NCBI GenBank assembly: GCA_014138095.1
Contig: JACGXE010000003.1
Location: forward strand, 124,001 to 188,000
Length of the DNA: 64,000 nt
Source: Ochrobactrum sp. RH2CCR150
GTDB lineage: Bacteria; Pseudomonadota; Alphaproteobacteria; Rhizobiales; Rhizobiaceae
Direction: 5' to 3'
Shown here: one piece after another, positions 15,002 to 23,954 of the stretch
How positions within the stretch are numbered: position 1 is the stretch's first letter
Layout: every line of letters starts with the position of its first letter
Notes under the pieces: generated by a model
The model's database searches: none
Told to the model about the DNA's origin: nothing
The model's input: the letters and a program-made list of their open reading frames with translations, nothing else
Program-made: the position numbers and the translations under genes

Positions 15002-15769
15002 ATGTCATCACCGGATTTGAAAAACACGCTTCTCAATCCGGTATATGCAGCCAGCGAACTTGTTCGCTCATTATTGCGACCTGCCTATAAAGGCGCACCG
15101 TCTTCCTGGACCATGCAGATGACCGCGATCGTGGTGCTTTTGCCCTTCATCATCCTCATCCTGCACCTGTGGGATGCCGATATCGTGCGGGCGGCGGCTG
15201 GAAGCACCAATATTGTCATGGAAATCCTGCGAACCGTTACCGATGCGATCCGCACCATTGTCTGGCTGGCGGTCGCGCTTGTGGTCTGGCTGGTGACCGC
15301 GTTGATTCTGTCTCCGTCCTATCGCGGGCACATGCGCCATGCGCTCACGCAATGGCACGGCTGGGCGACGCTGGTTCTGGCGTCCATCGTTGCGGGCAGC
15401 ATTCCGCTGGAAATCGGCAAGCTCGCTATCGGTCGCGCGCGCCCGTTTTTGCTCGATCAATATGGTGCGGCCTATTTCTCGCCGTTCAAAGGCGAGTTTC
15501 TCTATGAGAGCTTTCCATCCGGTCATTCGATGATGGCGGGTATCATGATGATGTCGCTGAGTATTTTTCTGCCGCGCTGGCGTTTTCCCATCATCGTTGT
15601 CGGCCTGTTGTTCTGCATCAGCAGGCTTGCTGCTGGGGCGCATTTCCCAACCGACATTATGGCAGGTTGTACCATAGGCTTGCTCGCAACCTGGTGGGTG
15701 GCACGCTACATGGCGACGCGAAATATTATTTTTTCATTGGACACTAAAAGAGCCCTCCCGAGAGCGTGA
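15002..15769 (+). CDS. PAP2-family membrane phosphatase
   Basis: 255 residues from ATG 15002. Several membrane spans carry the three PAP2 signature motifs: KLAIGRARP, PSGHS and SRLAAGAHFPTD. They provide the phosphate-binding and catalytic His/Arg residues facing the periplasm. Family members dephosphorylate phosphatidic acid, undecaprenyl diphosphate or lipid A precursors. The substrate cannot be told here. The gene is divergent from metC with a 228-bp shared upstream region. Confidence 0.8.
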   Translation: MSSPDLKNTLLNPVYAASELVRSLLRPAYKGAPSSWTMQMTAIVVLLPFIILILHLWDADIVRAAAGSTNIVMEILRTVTDAIRTIVWLAVALVVWLVTALILSPSYRGHMRHALTQWHGWATLVLASIVAGSIPLEIGKLAIGRARPFLLDQYGAAYFSPFKGEFLYESFPSGHSMMAGIMMMSLSIFLPRWRFPIIVVGLLFCISRLAAGAHFPTDIMAGCTIGLLATWWVARYMATRNIIFSLDTKRALPRA

Positions 15770-16217
15770 TTCTGACCCACTTTGTAAGGTCTTCGGGCCG
15801 CAGTGACACAATGTATTTAATTTAAACATTTGTTATTGCTATGTTTTCCTTGAAGGAATTCTAGCGAGTGTCAATTATTACGCTCGAGTGGCCGCGCTCC
15901 CCAGAAATTGGGAAACTGTGTAAAAAAAATCGGCGCGCGCCCGGGCTTTTCCACGAAACACAGAATTTGCCGCCGTTATTAACTTGACCATTGCCCAATT
16001 ATCGCCTTCGATAAGGCGGTGAAGGCGACAGGCGCCGCTGTGCTCGAAAATAAACATAAGGCCGGATAACCGGTCGGGGGCGAGAGGCGGTCTGCTATGC
16101 GTATGGGTTGGGGAGGAGCGCACCGCTTTTCCGGAAAGACCTATGCAACAAACAACGAGAGAGACGTTCGGGCGATTTGCGCCCCGCGTTTCCAGGGAAC
16201 AAAAGGTTGCAGGCCAG
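15770..16217. other. Intergenic region upstream of the aap operon
   Basis: About 450 bp without a supported gene. An AT-rich segment (15810-15860) follows the phosphatase gene. CTTGAC at 15983-15988 is a possible -35 element of an alphaproteobacterial sigma-70 promoter, with no convincing -10 partner. The aapJ ribosome-binding site (AAAAGG/AGGCC) is close to the start. Nitrogen-regulated control would be expected for this operon, but I see no clear NtrC or sigma-54 site. Confidence 0.4.
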
Positions 16218-17249
16218 ATGAAAAATACGATTCTAATGGGGTTACTGGGTGCAGCAGCGCTGGTGGGCGCAGCTTCAGGGGCATCCGCCGACACACTTTC
16301 CGATGTTAAGGCAAAGGGCTTTGTGCAATGTGGCGTGAATACCGGTCTTCTCGGTTTTGCTTCCACGAATGACAAGGGCGAATGGTCCGGTTTTGACATC
16401 GATTATTGCCGCGCGGTAGCGTCGGCAATCTTCGGCGATCCGACCAAGGTGAAGTTTACGCCGCTCAATGCAAAGGAACGCTTCACGGCGTTGCAGTCCG
16501 GTGAAGTGGATGTTCTGATCCGCAACACAACCTGGACCATCAGCCGCGATACGTCGCTCGGCCTCGATTTCGCTGGCGTGAATTATTTCGACGGCCAGGG
16601 CTTCATGATCAATTCGAAGAAGCTTTCCGGCATCAATTCCGCGCTCCAGCTTTCGGGCGCTTCCATCTGCGTTCAGGCCGGCACGACGACCGAGCTGAAC
16701 ATGGCCGACTATTTCCGTTCCAACAAAATGGAATACAACCCGGTCGTCTTCGAAAAGGTTGACGAAGCCAACGCGGCTTATGATTCCGGTCGTTGCGACG
16801 CCTATACCACCGACCAGTCCGGCCTTTATGCTATTCGCCTGACGCTCGCCAATCCGGACGATCACGTCATTCTGCCGGAAATCATTTCCAAAGAGCCTCT
16901 GGGCCCTGCTGTTCGTCAAGGCGATTCGAAGTGGGCCGATGTTATCCGCTGGACCCATTATGCTCTGTTGAATGCCGAGGAATTCGGGATCACCAAGGCA
17001 AATGTCGACGAGATGAAGAATTCCGATAATCCGGAAATCAAGCGCTTGCTCGGTACGGAAGCCGATACCAAGATCGGTAACGATCTCGGCCTGGACAATG
17101 ATTGGGTCGTCAAGATCATCAAGGGTGTCGGCAATTACGGCGAATTGTTCGAACGTAATCTCGGCGCGGGCAGCCCGCTCAAGATTGCACGCGGCCTCAA
17201 CGCCCAGTGGTCGAAGGGTGGCCTGCAATACGGTATGCCGATTCGTTAA
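16218..17249 (+). CDS. aapJ: General L-amino-acid ABC transporter, periplasmic binding protein
   Basis: 343 residues from ATG 16218. The signal peptide (LLGAAALVGAASGASA) is followed by a class-3 solute-binding fold: VQCGVNTGLLGFA, GFDIDYCRAVASAIFGD, FTALQSGEVDVLIRNTTWT and SGRCDAYTTDQSGL. This matches AapJ of Rhizobium-type broad-specificity amino-acid transporters. It captures L-amino acids in the periplasm and delivers them to AapQ/AapM. It is the first gene of aapJQMP, separated from aapQ by about 300 bases with a strong hairpin, which fits higher expression of the binding protein. Confidence 0.9.
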   Translation: MKNTILMGLLGAAALVGAASGASADTLSDVKAKGFVQCGVNTGLLGFASTNDKGEWSGFDIDYCRAVASAIFGDPTKVKFTPLNAKERFTALQSGEVDVLIRNTTWTISRDTSLGLDFAGVNYFDGQGFMINSKKLSGINSALQLSGASICVQAGTTTELNMADYFRSNKMEYNPVVFEKVDEANAAYDSGRCDAYTTDQSGLYAIRLTLANPDDHVILPEIISKEPLGPAVRQGDSKWADVIRWTHYALLNAEEFGITKANVDEMKNSDNPEIKRLLGTEADTKIGNDLGLDNDWVVKIIKGVGNYGELFERNLGAGSPLKIARGLNAQWSKGGLQYGMPIR

Positions 17250-17269
17250 AGGCGACAGCTTTTGCGTCT

Positions 17270-17303
17270 GACATGAGGTGGGGCAGTGGCGCCGCCTCAT
17301 GTC
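17270..17303 (+). promoter_or_regulatory. Intercistronic hairpin between aapJ and aapQ
   Basis: GACATGAGG (about 17270-17278) pairs with CCTCATGTC (about 17295-17303) and inner GC pairs extend it. No T-tract follows, so it is more likely an RNA-stabilising or attenuating hairpin than a terminator. Such hairpins after the binding-protein gene favour its expression over the permease genes. The remaining part of the 303-bp gap shows no gene. Confidence 0.6.
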
Positions 17304-17552
17304 GGATTTGGCAGCTCTTTATTTCGCTGAAAACAGGCTCCCCCGCATGGACCGGGATCTGTTTTGCAGCACAAGCATTTGAATCGGGGCGATTGCCCGC
17401 AAGAGCGCATAGCATTTCGCTGGCCAGATATTTACCGGCCCGTCGCAAAAAATAATGGTTCGACCGCATTGTCGTTTCGAGAATTACGCTCCTGTTTTGG
17501 GGCGTCGCTTCCGTTCCGAAAGTTTGCGTCTGACCAAAGGTACAGGAAACAT

Positions 17553-18743
17553 ATGGCTTCCTATTCTGCAACCGAACGCCAAGATCGCAGTGGAACCTCA
17601 CTTCTGTACGATCCGCGGGTTCGCGGTATCTTCTATCAGATTGTGGTTTTCGTCGCAGTCGTGGGTTTGATCTACTGGATCGTTGGAAACACGATTGCCA
17701 ATCTTCAGCGCGCAAATATTGCGTCCGGCTTCGGCTTTCTGAACGGTCGCGCGGGTTTTGACGTCAGTCAGGCGCTGATCTCGTATAACAGCGATTCGAC
17801 CTACGGGCGCGCCATTCTGGTCGGTCTGGTCAACACGCTTTATGTGGCGGGCTTGGGCGTTATCACGGCCTCGATCATCGGTTTCCTCGTCGGCATCGGC
17901 CGTCTGTCACGCAACTGGCTGATCCGCAAGCTTTGCACGGTCTATGTCGAGGTGTTTCGCAACATCCCGCCGCTGCTGGTGATTTTCTTCTGGTATTTCG
18001 GCATTCTGTCGACCTTGCCGAATGTGCGCGAAAGCATCAGCGGGCCGTTGCACACCTATATCAATACACGCGGTTTCTTCATGCCCGCACCCGTCTGGGG
18101 TGAGAAGGCATGGCTCATTCCGGTGGCGCTGGTGCTGGGTATTGTCGCGTCTTTCGTGGTGGCGCGCTGGGCCAAGCGTCGGCAAATGGCGACCGGCCAG
18201 CCCTTCCATACGATCCGCGTTGCGATAGCACTGATCGTCGGTCTGCCGCTGCTCGCCTTCGTTGTGACCGGCTTCCCCGTTTCTTTCGACATTCCGAAAC
18301 TGGGCACTTTCAACCTGACGGGCGGGGCCCAGGTCAAGCCGGAATTCCTGGCTCTGTTTCTGGCTCTGTCATTCTATACGGCCTCATTCATTGCCGAAAC
18401 GGTTCGCGCGGGCATTCTCGGTGTTAACAAGGGACAGACCGAAGCGGCCTATGCGGTGGGCATGCGTCCCGGGCCGACTATGCGCCTCATCATCGTGCCG
18501 CAGGCGCTTCGCATTATCATCCCGCCTCTGTCGAGCCAGTATCTGAACCTCATCAAGAACTCCTCGCTGGCAATTGCCATCGGGTATCCGGATCTCGTCG
18601 CTGTCGGTGGTACGATCCTCAACCAGACCGGCCAGTCGGTTGAAGTCGTGGCAATCTGGATGGTGATCTATCTGGGCATCAGCCTGGTTACGTCGGCCAT
18701 CATGAACTGGTTCAATGCCAAAATGGCGCTGGTGGAGAGATGA
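17553..18743 (+). CDS. aapQ: General L-amino-acid ABC transporter, permease
   Basis: 396 residues from ATG 17553 (ACAGGAAAC upstream). Several membrane spans, and a large periplasmic insertion near residues 60-95 as is typical of AapQ. The C-terminal HisM-type permease segment contains the EAA loop ([19 protein letters not shown]) that docks with the ATPase. It pairs with AapM to form the channel. The stop overlaps the aapM start by 4 bp. Confidence 0.9.
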   Translation: MASYSATERQDRSGTSLLYDPRVRGIFYQIVVFVAVVGLIYWIVGNTIANLQRANIASGFGFLNGRAGFDVSQALISYNSDSTYGRAILVGLVNTLYVAGLGVITASIIGFLVGIGRLSRNWLIRKLCTVYVEVFRNIPPLLVIFFWYFGILSTLPNVRESISGPLHTYINTRGFFMPAPVWGEKAWLIPVALVLGIVASFVVARWAKRRQMATGQPFHTIRVAIALIVGLPLLAFVVTGFPVSFDIPKLGTFNLTGGAQVKPEFLALFLALSFYTASFIAETVRAGILGVNKGQTEAAYAVGMRPGPTMRLIIVPQALRIIIPPLSSQYLNLIKNSSLAIAIGYPDLVAVGGTILNQTGQSVEVVAIWMVIYLGISLVTSAIMNWFNAKMALVER

Positions 18744-19903
18744 CCATGGAAAACGCCAATCTCCAATATATTCGCACGGAAATGGTCGATGGTGAAAAGC
18801 CGCCGCGCTCGGTGCAGGGCTTTTCGCACTGGCTGCGCGTCAACCTCTTCGCTTCTCCGACGGATGCGGCGCTGACGATCTTCGCCCTGTTTGTGCTGGT
18901 CTGGTTTCTGCCCTCGGCCCTTCAGTGGCTCTTCATCAATGCGGTGTGGAGCGGAACCGACCGCACGGCCTGTCTGACCGTCGCACAGGGTGGCGCGCAG
19001 CCTGACGGCTGGTCCGGCGCTTGCTGGGCGTTCGTTCAGGCCAAGTATGAGCAGTTCATCTATGGCCGCTATCCGATCGATCAGCGCTGGCGGGTCAATC
19101 TTACAGCTCTACTCTTCGTCATCCTTCTCGTGCCACTTATGATACCGAAGGTGCCGCAGAAGGCGCTGAACGCCATTCTGTTCTTCTTCGTCTTCCCGTT
19201 TGTAGCATTCTTCCTGCTGGTTGGCGGCTGGTTTGGCCTGTCATTCGTGGAAACACCACTCTGGGGCGGTCTTCTGGTGACGCTGGTGCTGTCCTTCGTG
19301 GGCATCGCGGTCTCGTTACCGCTCGGTATTCTGCTCGCGCTAGGTCGTCGTTCGCATCTGCCGGTGATCAAGACGTTCAGCATCATTTTCATCGAAATGG
19401 TGCGTGGCGTCCCGCTGGTGACGGTGCTGTTCATGGCGAGTGTCATGCTGCCGCTGTTCTTGCCGCCGGGCGTAACCTTTGACAAACTGTTGCGCGCCCT
19501 GATCGGCGTGGCGCTGTTCGCTTCGGCCTATATGGCGGAAGTGGTGCGCGGCGGATTGCAGGCAATCTCGCGCGGGCAATATGAAGGCGCGGATGCGCTC
19601 GGCCTCAGCTATTGGCAGAAAACGGGACTCATCATCCTGCCCCAAGCGCTGAAACTGGTGATTCCGGGCATCGTGAATACCTTCATCGGGCTCTTCAAGG
19701 ATACGAGCCTTGTCTACATCATCGGCATGTTTGATCTTCTGGGCATCGTGCGCCAGAGTTTCTCAGATGCCAATTGGGCTTCTCCACAGACGCCTGCTAC
19801 CGGCCTCATCTTTGCGGGCTTCGTTTTCTGGATTTTCTGTTTCGCTATGTCGCGATACTCTATATTCATGGAACGACGGCTCGACACGGGTCACAAACGA
19901 TAA
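18740..19903 (+). CDS. aapM: General L-amino-acid ABC transporter, permease
   Basis: 387 residues. ATG 18740 overlaps the aapQ stop (ATGA), and a second ATG at 18746 with GGAGAG upstream is equally likely. The protein has several membrane spans and an EAA loop ([17 protein letters not shown]) in the C-terminal BPD_transp_1 domain. It has a longer N-terminal periplasmic region with Cys residues ([17 protein letters not shown]), as in other AapM proteins. It forms the heteromeric channel with AapQ. Confidence 0.9.
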   Translation: MTMENANLQYIRTEMVDGEKPPRSVQGFSHWLRVNLFASPTDAALTIFALFVLVWFLPSALQWLFINAVWSGTDRTACLTVAQGGAQPDGWSGACWAFVQAKYEQFIYGRYPIDQRWRVNLTALLFVILLVPLMIPKVPQKALNAILFFFVFPFVAFFLLVGGWFGLSFVETPLWGGLLVTLVLSFVGIAVSLPLGILLALGRRSHLPVIKTFSIIFIEMVRGVPLVTVLFMASVMLPLFLPPGVTFDKLLRALIGVALFASAYMAEVVRGGLQAISRGQYEGADALGLSYWQKTGLIILPQALKLVIPGIVNTFIGLFKDTSLVYIIGMFDLLGIVRQSFSDANWASPQTPATGLIFAGFVFWIFCFAMSRYSIFMERRLDTGHKR

Positions 19904-19926
19904 AAAGAACAAAAGGGAATAATGGA

Positions 19927-20736
19927 ATGAGTGCACAAAGCGCCCTCCCGCAATCAGAGCTCGGTGTTGAGGTTGACGGCTCGAAGATGCAGGTATCCAA
20001 AACCGATGTCGCCATCGAAATCACGAACATGCACAAGTGGTATGGTGAGTTTCACGTCCTGCGCGACATCAATCTGAAGGTGATGCGCGGCGAGCGCATC
20101 GTCGTTGCCGGTCCGTCGGGCTCGGGCAAATCGACGATGATCCGCTGCATCAACCGTCTGGAGGAACATCAGAAGGGCAAGATCGTCGTTGACGGTATCG
20201 AGCTGACCAACGACCTGAAGAAGATCGATGAAGTGCGTCGCGAAGTCGGCATGGTGTTCCAGCACTTCAATCTCTTCCCGCATCTGACCATTCTGGAAAA
20301 CTGCACGCTGGCCCCGATCTGGGTGCGCAAGATGCCAAAGAAGCAGGCGGAAGAAATCGCCATGCATTATCTGGCGCGCGTGAAAATCCCGGAACAGGCC
20401 CATAAATATCCGGGCCAGCTCTCCGGCGGCCAGCAGCAGCGCGTGGCAATTGCTCGTGCGCTGTGCATGAACCCCAAGGTCATGCTGTTCGATGAACCGA
20501 CTTCGGCGCTCGATCCGGAAATGGTCAAAGAAGTGCTTGATACGATGGTGAGCCTCGCTGCCGAAGGCATGACCATGATCTGCGTGACGCACGAAATGGG
20601 CTTTGCCCGTCAGGTCGCCAATCGCGTGATTTTCATGGATCAGGGCCAGATCGTCGAACAGAATTCGCCGAACGAGTTCTTCGACAATCCGCAGCATGAA
20701 CGCACCAAGCTGTTCCTCAGCCAGATTCTGCACTAA
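19927..20736 (+). CDS. aapP: General L-amino-acid ABC transporter, ATP-binding protein
   Basis: 269 residues from ATG 19927 (AAAGGGAAT upstream). It has Walker [11 protein letters not shown]-loop [11 protein letters not shown], signature [15 protein letters not shown], Walker [15 protein letters not shown] and the switch His in VTHEM. It powers AapJQM. It is the last gene of the operon and is followed by a strong terminator. Confidence 0.92.
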   Translation: MSAQSALPQSELGVEVDGSKMQVSKTDVAIEITNMHKWYGEFHVLRDINLKVMRGERIVVAGPSGSGKSTMIRCINRLEEHQKGKIVVDGIELTNDLKKIDEVRREVGMVFQHFNLFPHLTILENCTLAPIWVRKMPKKQAEEIAMHYLARVKIPEQAHKYPGQLSGGQQQRVAIARALCMNPKVMLFDEPTSALDPEMVKEVLDTMVSLAAEGMTMICVTHEMGFARQVANRVIFMDQGQIVEQNSPNEFFDNPQHERTKLFLSQILH

Positions 20737-20760
20737 TCCGATTGACTGCCTTGAATTGAA

Positions 20761-20793
20761 AACACCCGCCAGTCACGCTGGCGGGTGTTTTTA
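20761..20793 (+). terminator. Terminator of aapJQMP
   Basis: AACACCCGCCAG (20761-20772) pairs with CTGGCGGGTGTT (20778-20789), followed by TTTAT. Confidence 0.9.
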
Positions 20794-20823
20794 TTGTTGG
20801 GGTCGTTTCGACCAAGCCGCCGC

Positions 20824-21198
20824 TTACTCTGCGTGCGGCCCTTCGCAGAACTGGATGCGGTTGCCGAAGGGATCGATAACGCCCATCACGCGCCCCCAGG
20901 ATTCCGTCTCGATACCGGGGCGCATGAAGCGATAGCCGCGCGAAGTGATTTCCTTATGCAAGGCGTCGATGCCTTGCATGCGCACAAACACATTCGCACC
21001 GGGGCTGCCATCTCCATGATGCTCGCTCAGATGCAGGATCAGGCCTTGTCGCGATACCTGCATGTAAAGCGGCATATCCTTGGCAAACCGGTGTTCCCAG
21101 TCGAGAGTGAAACCAAGAAAGCCGAGATAGAATTCCTTGGCCTTTTCGATGTCGAAAATCCGGAAGACGGGGCAGGTTTGTTCAAACTGGATTGTCAT
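20824..21198 (-). CDS. Glyoxalase/bleomycin-resistance (VOC) family protein
   Basis: 124 residues. It begins with PVFRIFDIEKAKEFYLGFLGF, the beta-alpha-beta start of a VOC fold. It ends with GVIDPFGNRIQFCE, the usual metal-ligand and C-terminal region, and has HLSEHHGDGSPGANVFVRM in the middle. The substrate is unknown. It lies downstream of the SRPBCC-arsR pair on the same strand, about 75 bp after arsR. Confidence 0.8.
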   Translation of the reverse strand: MTIQFEQTCPVFRIFDIEKAKEFYLGFLGFTLDWEHRFAKDMPLYMQVSRQGLILHLSEHHGDGSPGANVFVRMQGIDALHKEITSRGYRFMRPGIETESWGRVMGVIDPFGNRIQFCEGPHAE

Positions 21199-21272
21199 GT
21201 TGAGCTAGCTCGCTCCGATGAGAGAGTGGACGGTGATGTGTTTCCCTATGCATTATAGACGGAAGCCATAGT

Positions 21273-21608
21273 TCAATCTTCCACGAAGTGGCGCAGGCGC
21301 TGCAAGGCATCGTCCCACTGGGTTGAAACGGCGGCGAGATAGGCGCGGGCATCGACAAGCGGAGCAGGATGCAGGCGGAAATGACTTTCCCGTCCGATTT
21401 TCTCGCGATGCACTAGCCCCACCTGTTCCAGAACAGACAGGTGCTTGGTCACAGCTTGCCGCGTGATGCTGCCGTTTTGCGACAGCACCACGATGGAGCG
21501 GCTCTCACCGTCACTCAATGTCTCGATGAGAGCCAGTCTCGTCGGGTCGGCAAGCGCCCCGAAAATAGCGGAAATCTCCATGGCGTGACTAACCGGACTT
21601 GCGCTCAT
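21273..21608 (-). CDS. ArsR-family transcriptional regulator
   Basis: 111 residues from ATG 21608, overlapping the stop of the SRPBCC gene (ATGA). A winged helix-turn-helix is evident: IFGALADPTRLALIETLSDG, then QAVTKHLSVLEQVGLV and REKIGRESHFRLH. There is no cysteine pair for metal sensing, so it belongs to the non-metal ArsR group usually found with SRPBCC/AHSA1 genes. It probably controls its own operon. Confidence 0.8.
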   Translation of the reverse strand: MSASPVSHAMEISAIFGALADPTRLALIETLSDGESRSIVVLSQNGSITRQAVTKHLSVLEQVGLVHREKIGRESHFRLHPAPLVDARAYLAAVSTQWDDALQRLRHFVED

Positions 21609-22066
21609 TTTTCGACATGGGCCTTGATGTTGCCGACCTGCTCCTGCCAGCCGCCATCGTTCATGCGCAGCGCCAATGGCTGGCGCTCGGCGGGCAGGGC
21701 GTCGAAACCGCTTTCAACAACTGTCAGGCGCGTGCCGCTTTCGATCGGTTCAAGCTTGAACTCCACCAGCGTCGGCGGCTCCTTGGAATAGTCCACGTCC
21801 GGCTCGACGGCATAAGGATGCCATGTAAAGGCGAAATAGTTCGGCGCCTTCATATCCTTGACGACGGATTCCCACCGCACATGCTCAAATCCCGGATAGG
21901 TGATGTGACCGGTCGAAGCTGCGCCGACGATGAACGGGCCATCGAGCTTGACGCGAAACCAGCTTCCAAACTCGTCATGGTCGGTCAAGGCGCGCCAAAC
22001 GCGGTCAATACCAGCGCGAATGTCGACGGTCTTCTCAATGCGATCTGTCTTGTTTGCAACAGTCAT
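21605..22066 (-). CDS. SRPBCC (AHSA1-like) family protein
   Basis: 153 residues from ATG 22066, with GGAGGAGAT upstream. It contains TVDIRAGIDRVWRALTDHDEFGSWF and SGFDALPAERQPLALRMNDGGWQEQ, the pattern of activator-of-Hsp90-like START-domain proteins. They bind small hydrophobic ligands. Here it precedes arsR, although in many genomes arsR comes first. The two are translationally coupled. Confidence 0.8.
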   Translation of the reverse strand: MTVANKTDRIEKTVDIRAGIDRVWRALTDHDEFGSWFRVKLDGPFIVGAASTGHITYPGFEHVRWESVVKDMKAPNYFAFTWHPYAVEPDVDYSKEPPTLVEFKLEPIESGTRLTVVESGFDALPAERQPLALRMNDGGWQEQVGNIKAHVEK

Positions 22067-22148
22067 GGTGTATCTCCTCCGTAATTGGCAACTCAATGGT
22101 TGCTAATTTACAGGCGCTGACAAAATAAGCAACCAAAAAGTTGCATAT

Positions 22149-22850
22149 TTATTCCGGCAGAGGTGCCTTGTCGGGCAAAGGGAAGAGCGTGCGGAGCTTC
22201 TCCGCCAGAGCGCGATCTCCTTTAACTGTCAGCAAATTGGCCTCCTCAAGCGCTGACAATGGCTGTCCTCCATAGATGGTTGCAGCGAGCATCCGCGGTG
22301 CGCCCTGCAGTGAGAGATCGTATCGTTCGGGTATGCCGCGAGCGATATCCAGCGCCTCATCATGCAGGCGGGCGGTGAAATCTTCGCCATCCAATTGCAA
22401 GTGAATGATGGCATTCATCCCATGGGCGCGTCCGCTATCCAGCATGGTGCGCAGAGAAAGCAGGAAAGAAACCGTTGAAATCGGCAGGTTCGGATCGTGC
22501 ATTGGCGAACGCGCGGCCCAACGACCGAGTGCTTGCAGGATCGGCTCGCTTTCATAGCCCCATTTGGTGAGTTCATAGACCTGCACCGAAGCAGGCGGCG
22601 GCAATTTGGTCTTGTGGAGAATGCCGGCCAGTTCCAGCCCTTCGAGCCGTTGCGTCAGTACATTCGCGCTCACGCCCGGCAGATCGGCGCGCAAATCACT
22701 GAAGCGCTTCGGACCCAGCAGCAGTTCTCGCATGACGAGCAGCGCCCAGCGTTCTCCAATTAAATCAAGGCCATGCGCTGCAGCGCACGCATCGTCGTAG
22801 CTGCGCTTCGCGGCCTGTTTTTCGCCTTTAGTTATTTTTTCTAACTTCAT
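22149..22850 (-). CDS. HxlR-family transcriptional regulator with C-terminal SCP2-like part
   Basis: 233 residues. The N-terminal HxlR winged helix has CAAAHGLDLIGERWALLVMRELLLGPKRFSDL and ANVLTQRLEGLELAGI. Residues 130-225 form a second domain (SFLLSLRTMLDSG, FTARLHDEALDIARG) resembling sterol-carrier-like effector domains seen in long HxlR proteins. It is divergent from the VOC gene at 23007 and may regulate it. Confidence 0.8.
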   Translation of the reverse strand: MKLEKITKGEKQAAKRSYDDACAAAHGLDLIGERWALLVMRELLLGPKRFSDLRADLPGVSANVLTQRLEGLELAGILHKTKLPPPASVQVYELTKWGYESEPILQALGRWAARSPMHDPNLPISTVSFLLSLRTMLDSGRAHGMNAIIHLQLDGEDFTARLHDEALDIARGIPERYDLSLQGAPRMLAATIYGGQPLSALEEANLLTVKGDRALAEKLRTLFPLPDKAPLPE

Positions 22851-23006
22851 GGTTGCCTAATATAACTTATCTGTCATTATGTTCAAGCAAACTTAATCCG
22901 GACATCGCCAAAACACGTGAAAAATGTCTGGTGCTGCGGCGGGGCGCAGCGGCGACAAACAATCATAATGGATACAGGGCAGCGCCCTGCCAATGGAGGA
23001 AATGTC

Positions 23007-23423
23007 ATGCCGAAAATGATTTTCGTGAACTTAGCCGTAAAAGACGTCGCGCGCTCGACAAGCTTCTATGAAGCCATTGGCGCGAAGAAGAATCCAATGT
23101 TCTCGGACGAAACCGCATCCTGCATGGTTTTTTCCGACACGATCCACGCGATGATCCTGAATCATGACAAGTTCAGCCAGTTCACGCCGAAGAAAATCGC
23201 CGATGCCAGTGCAGTCAGCGAAGTGCTGGTCTGCCTATCAGCCGACAGCAAGGCCGAGGTGGATGATACGGTCGAAAAGGCTGCGAAAGCTGGCGGTCGT
23301 GCCGATCCTGCGGCCAAGCAGGACTATGGTTTCATGTATGGGCGCAGCTTTGAAGATCTGGACGGCCATATCTGGGAGCTGATGTGGATGGATATGGAAG
23401 AAGCCGCCAAGGTTATGGGCTGA
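23007..23423 (+). CDS. VOC-family protein (glyoxalase-like)
   Basis: 138 residues from ATG 23007 (GGAGGAAATG upstream). It contains MIFVNLAVKDVARSTSFYEAIGA at the start and MYGRSFEDLDGHIWELMWMD at the end. This is the lactoylglutathione-lyase-like VOC type with a conserved His/Glu pair near the C-terminus. The reaction is unknown. It probably shares a transcript with the next gene, 34 bp away. Confidence 0.8.
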   Translation: MPKMIFVNLAVKDVARSTSFYEAIGAKKNPMFSDETASCMVFSDTIHAMILNHDKFSQFTPKKIADASAVSEVLVCLSADSKAEVDDTVEKAAKAGGRADPAAKQDYGFMYGRSFEDLDGHIWELMWMDMEEAAKVMG

Positions 23424-23457
23424 GCCCACAAACTGGATAAACAGGGAGGAATTGACC

Positions 23458-23943
23458 ATGTCTGGTCTCACCATTTGCCTGTGGTTCGACGGGCAGGCGG
23501 AAGAAGCCGCCAATCATTATGTCTCGATTTTTCGCGCCTGCGGGCGCCCGGCTTCAATTGATGGTTTCATCCGCTTCAAGCATGGCAACCAGCAAAACGA
23601 AGAACAGGCGGTCACCGCGAATTTCACGCTTGATGGACAGAAAATCTGTGGCCTCAACGGAGGTCCGCATTTCAAGTTTACGCCAGCGGCATCGTTGATT
23701 GTTCGCTGCAAGGATCAGGCGGAAGTGGATGCCTTCTGGGAAAAGCTTCTGGAAGGCGGGACGCCGATGGAATGCAGCTGGCTGACCGACAAATACGGCT
23801 TCGCATGGCAGATCGTGCCCGACATGTTGCTCGATACCATGGAAAATGGTGCGCCTGATGTGCGTCAGCGCGTGGCGGACGCCATGATGAAGATGGTCAA
23901 AATCGATGTTGCGACATTGGAAGCTGCGCGCGACGCGGCGTAA
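23458..23943 (+). CDS. PhnB-like VOC protein (3-demethylubiquinone-methyltransferase-like fold)
   Basis: 161 residues from ATG 23458 (GGGAGGAAT upstream). The start LTICLWFDGQAEEAANHYVSIF, the middle LNGGPHFKFTPAASLIVRCKDQAEVDAFWEKL and the end SWLTDKYGFAWQIVPDML are diagnostic for the PhnB/YjdN family. Annotation as a methyltransferase is historical. The biochemical role is not known. Confidence 0.8.
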   Translation: MSGLTICLWFDGQAEEAANHYVSIFRACGRPASIDGFIRFKHGNQQNEEQAVTANFTLDGQKICGLNGGPHFKFTPAASLIVRCKDQAEVDAFWEKLLEGGTPMECSWLTDKYGFAWQIVPDMLLDTMENGAPDVRQRVADAMMKMVKIDVATLEAARDAA

Positions 23944-23954
23944 CTTTTGACCGA

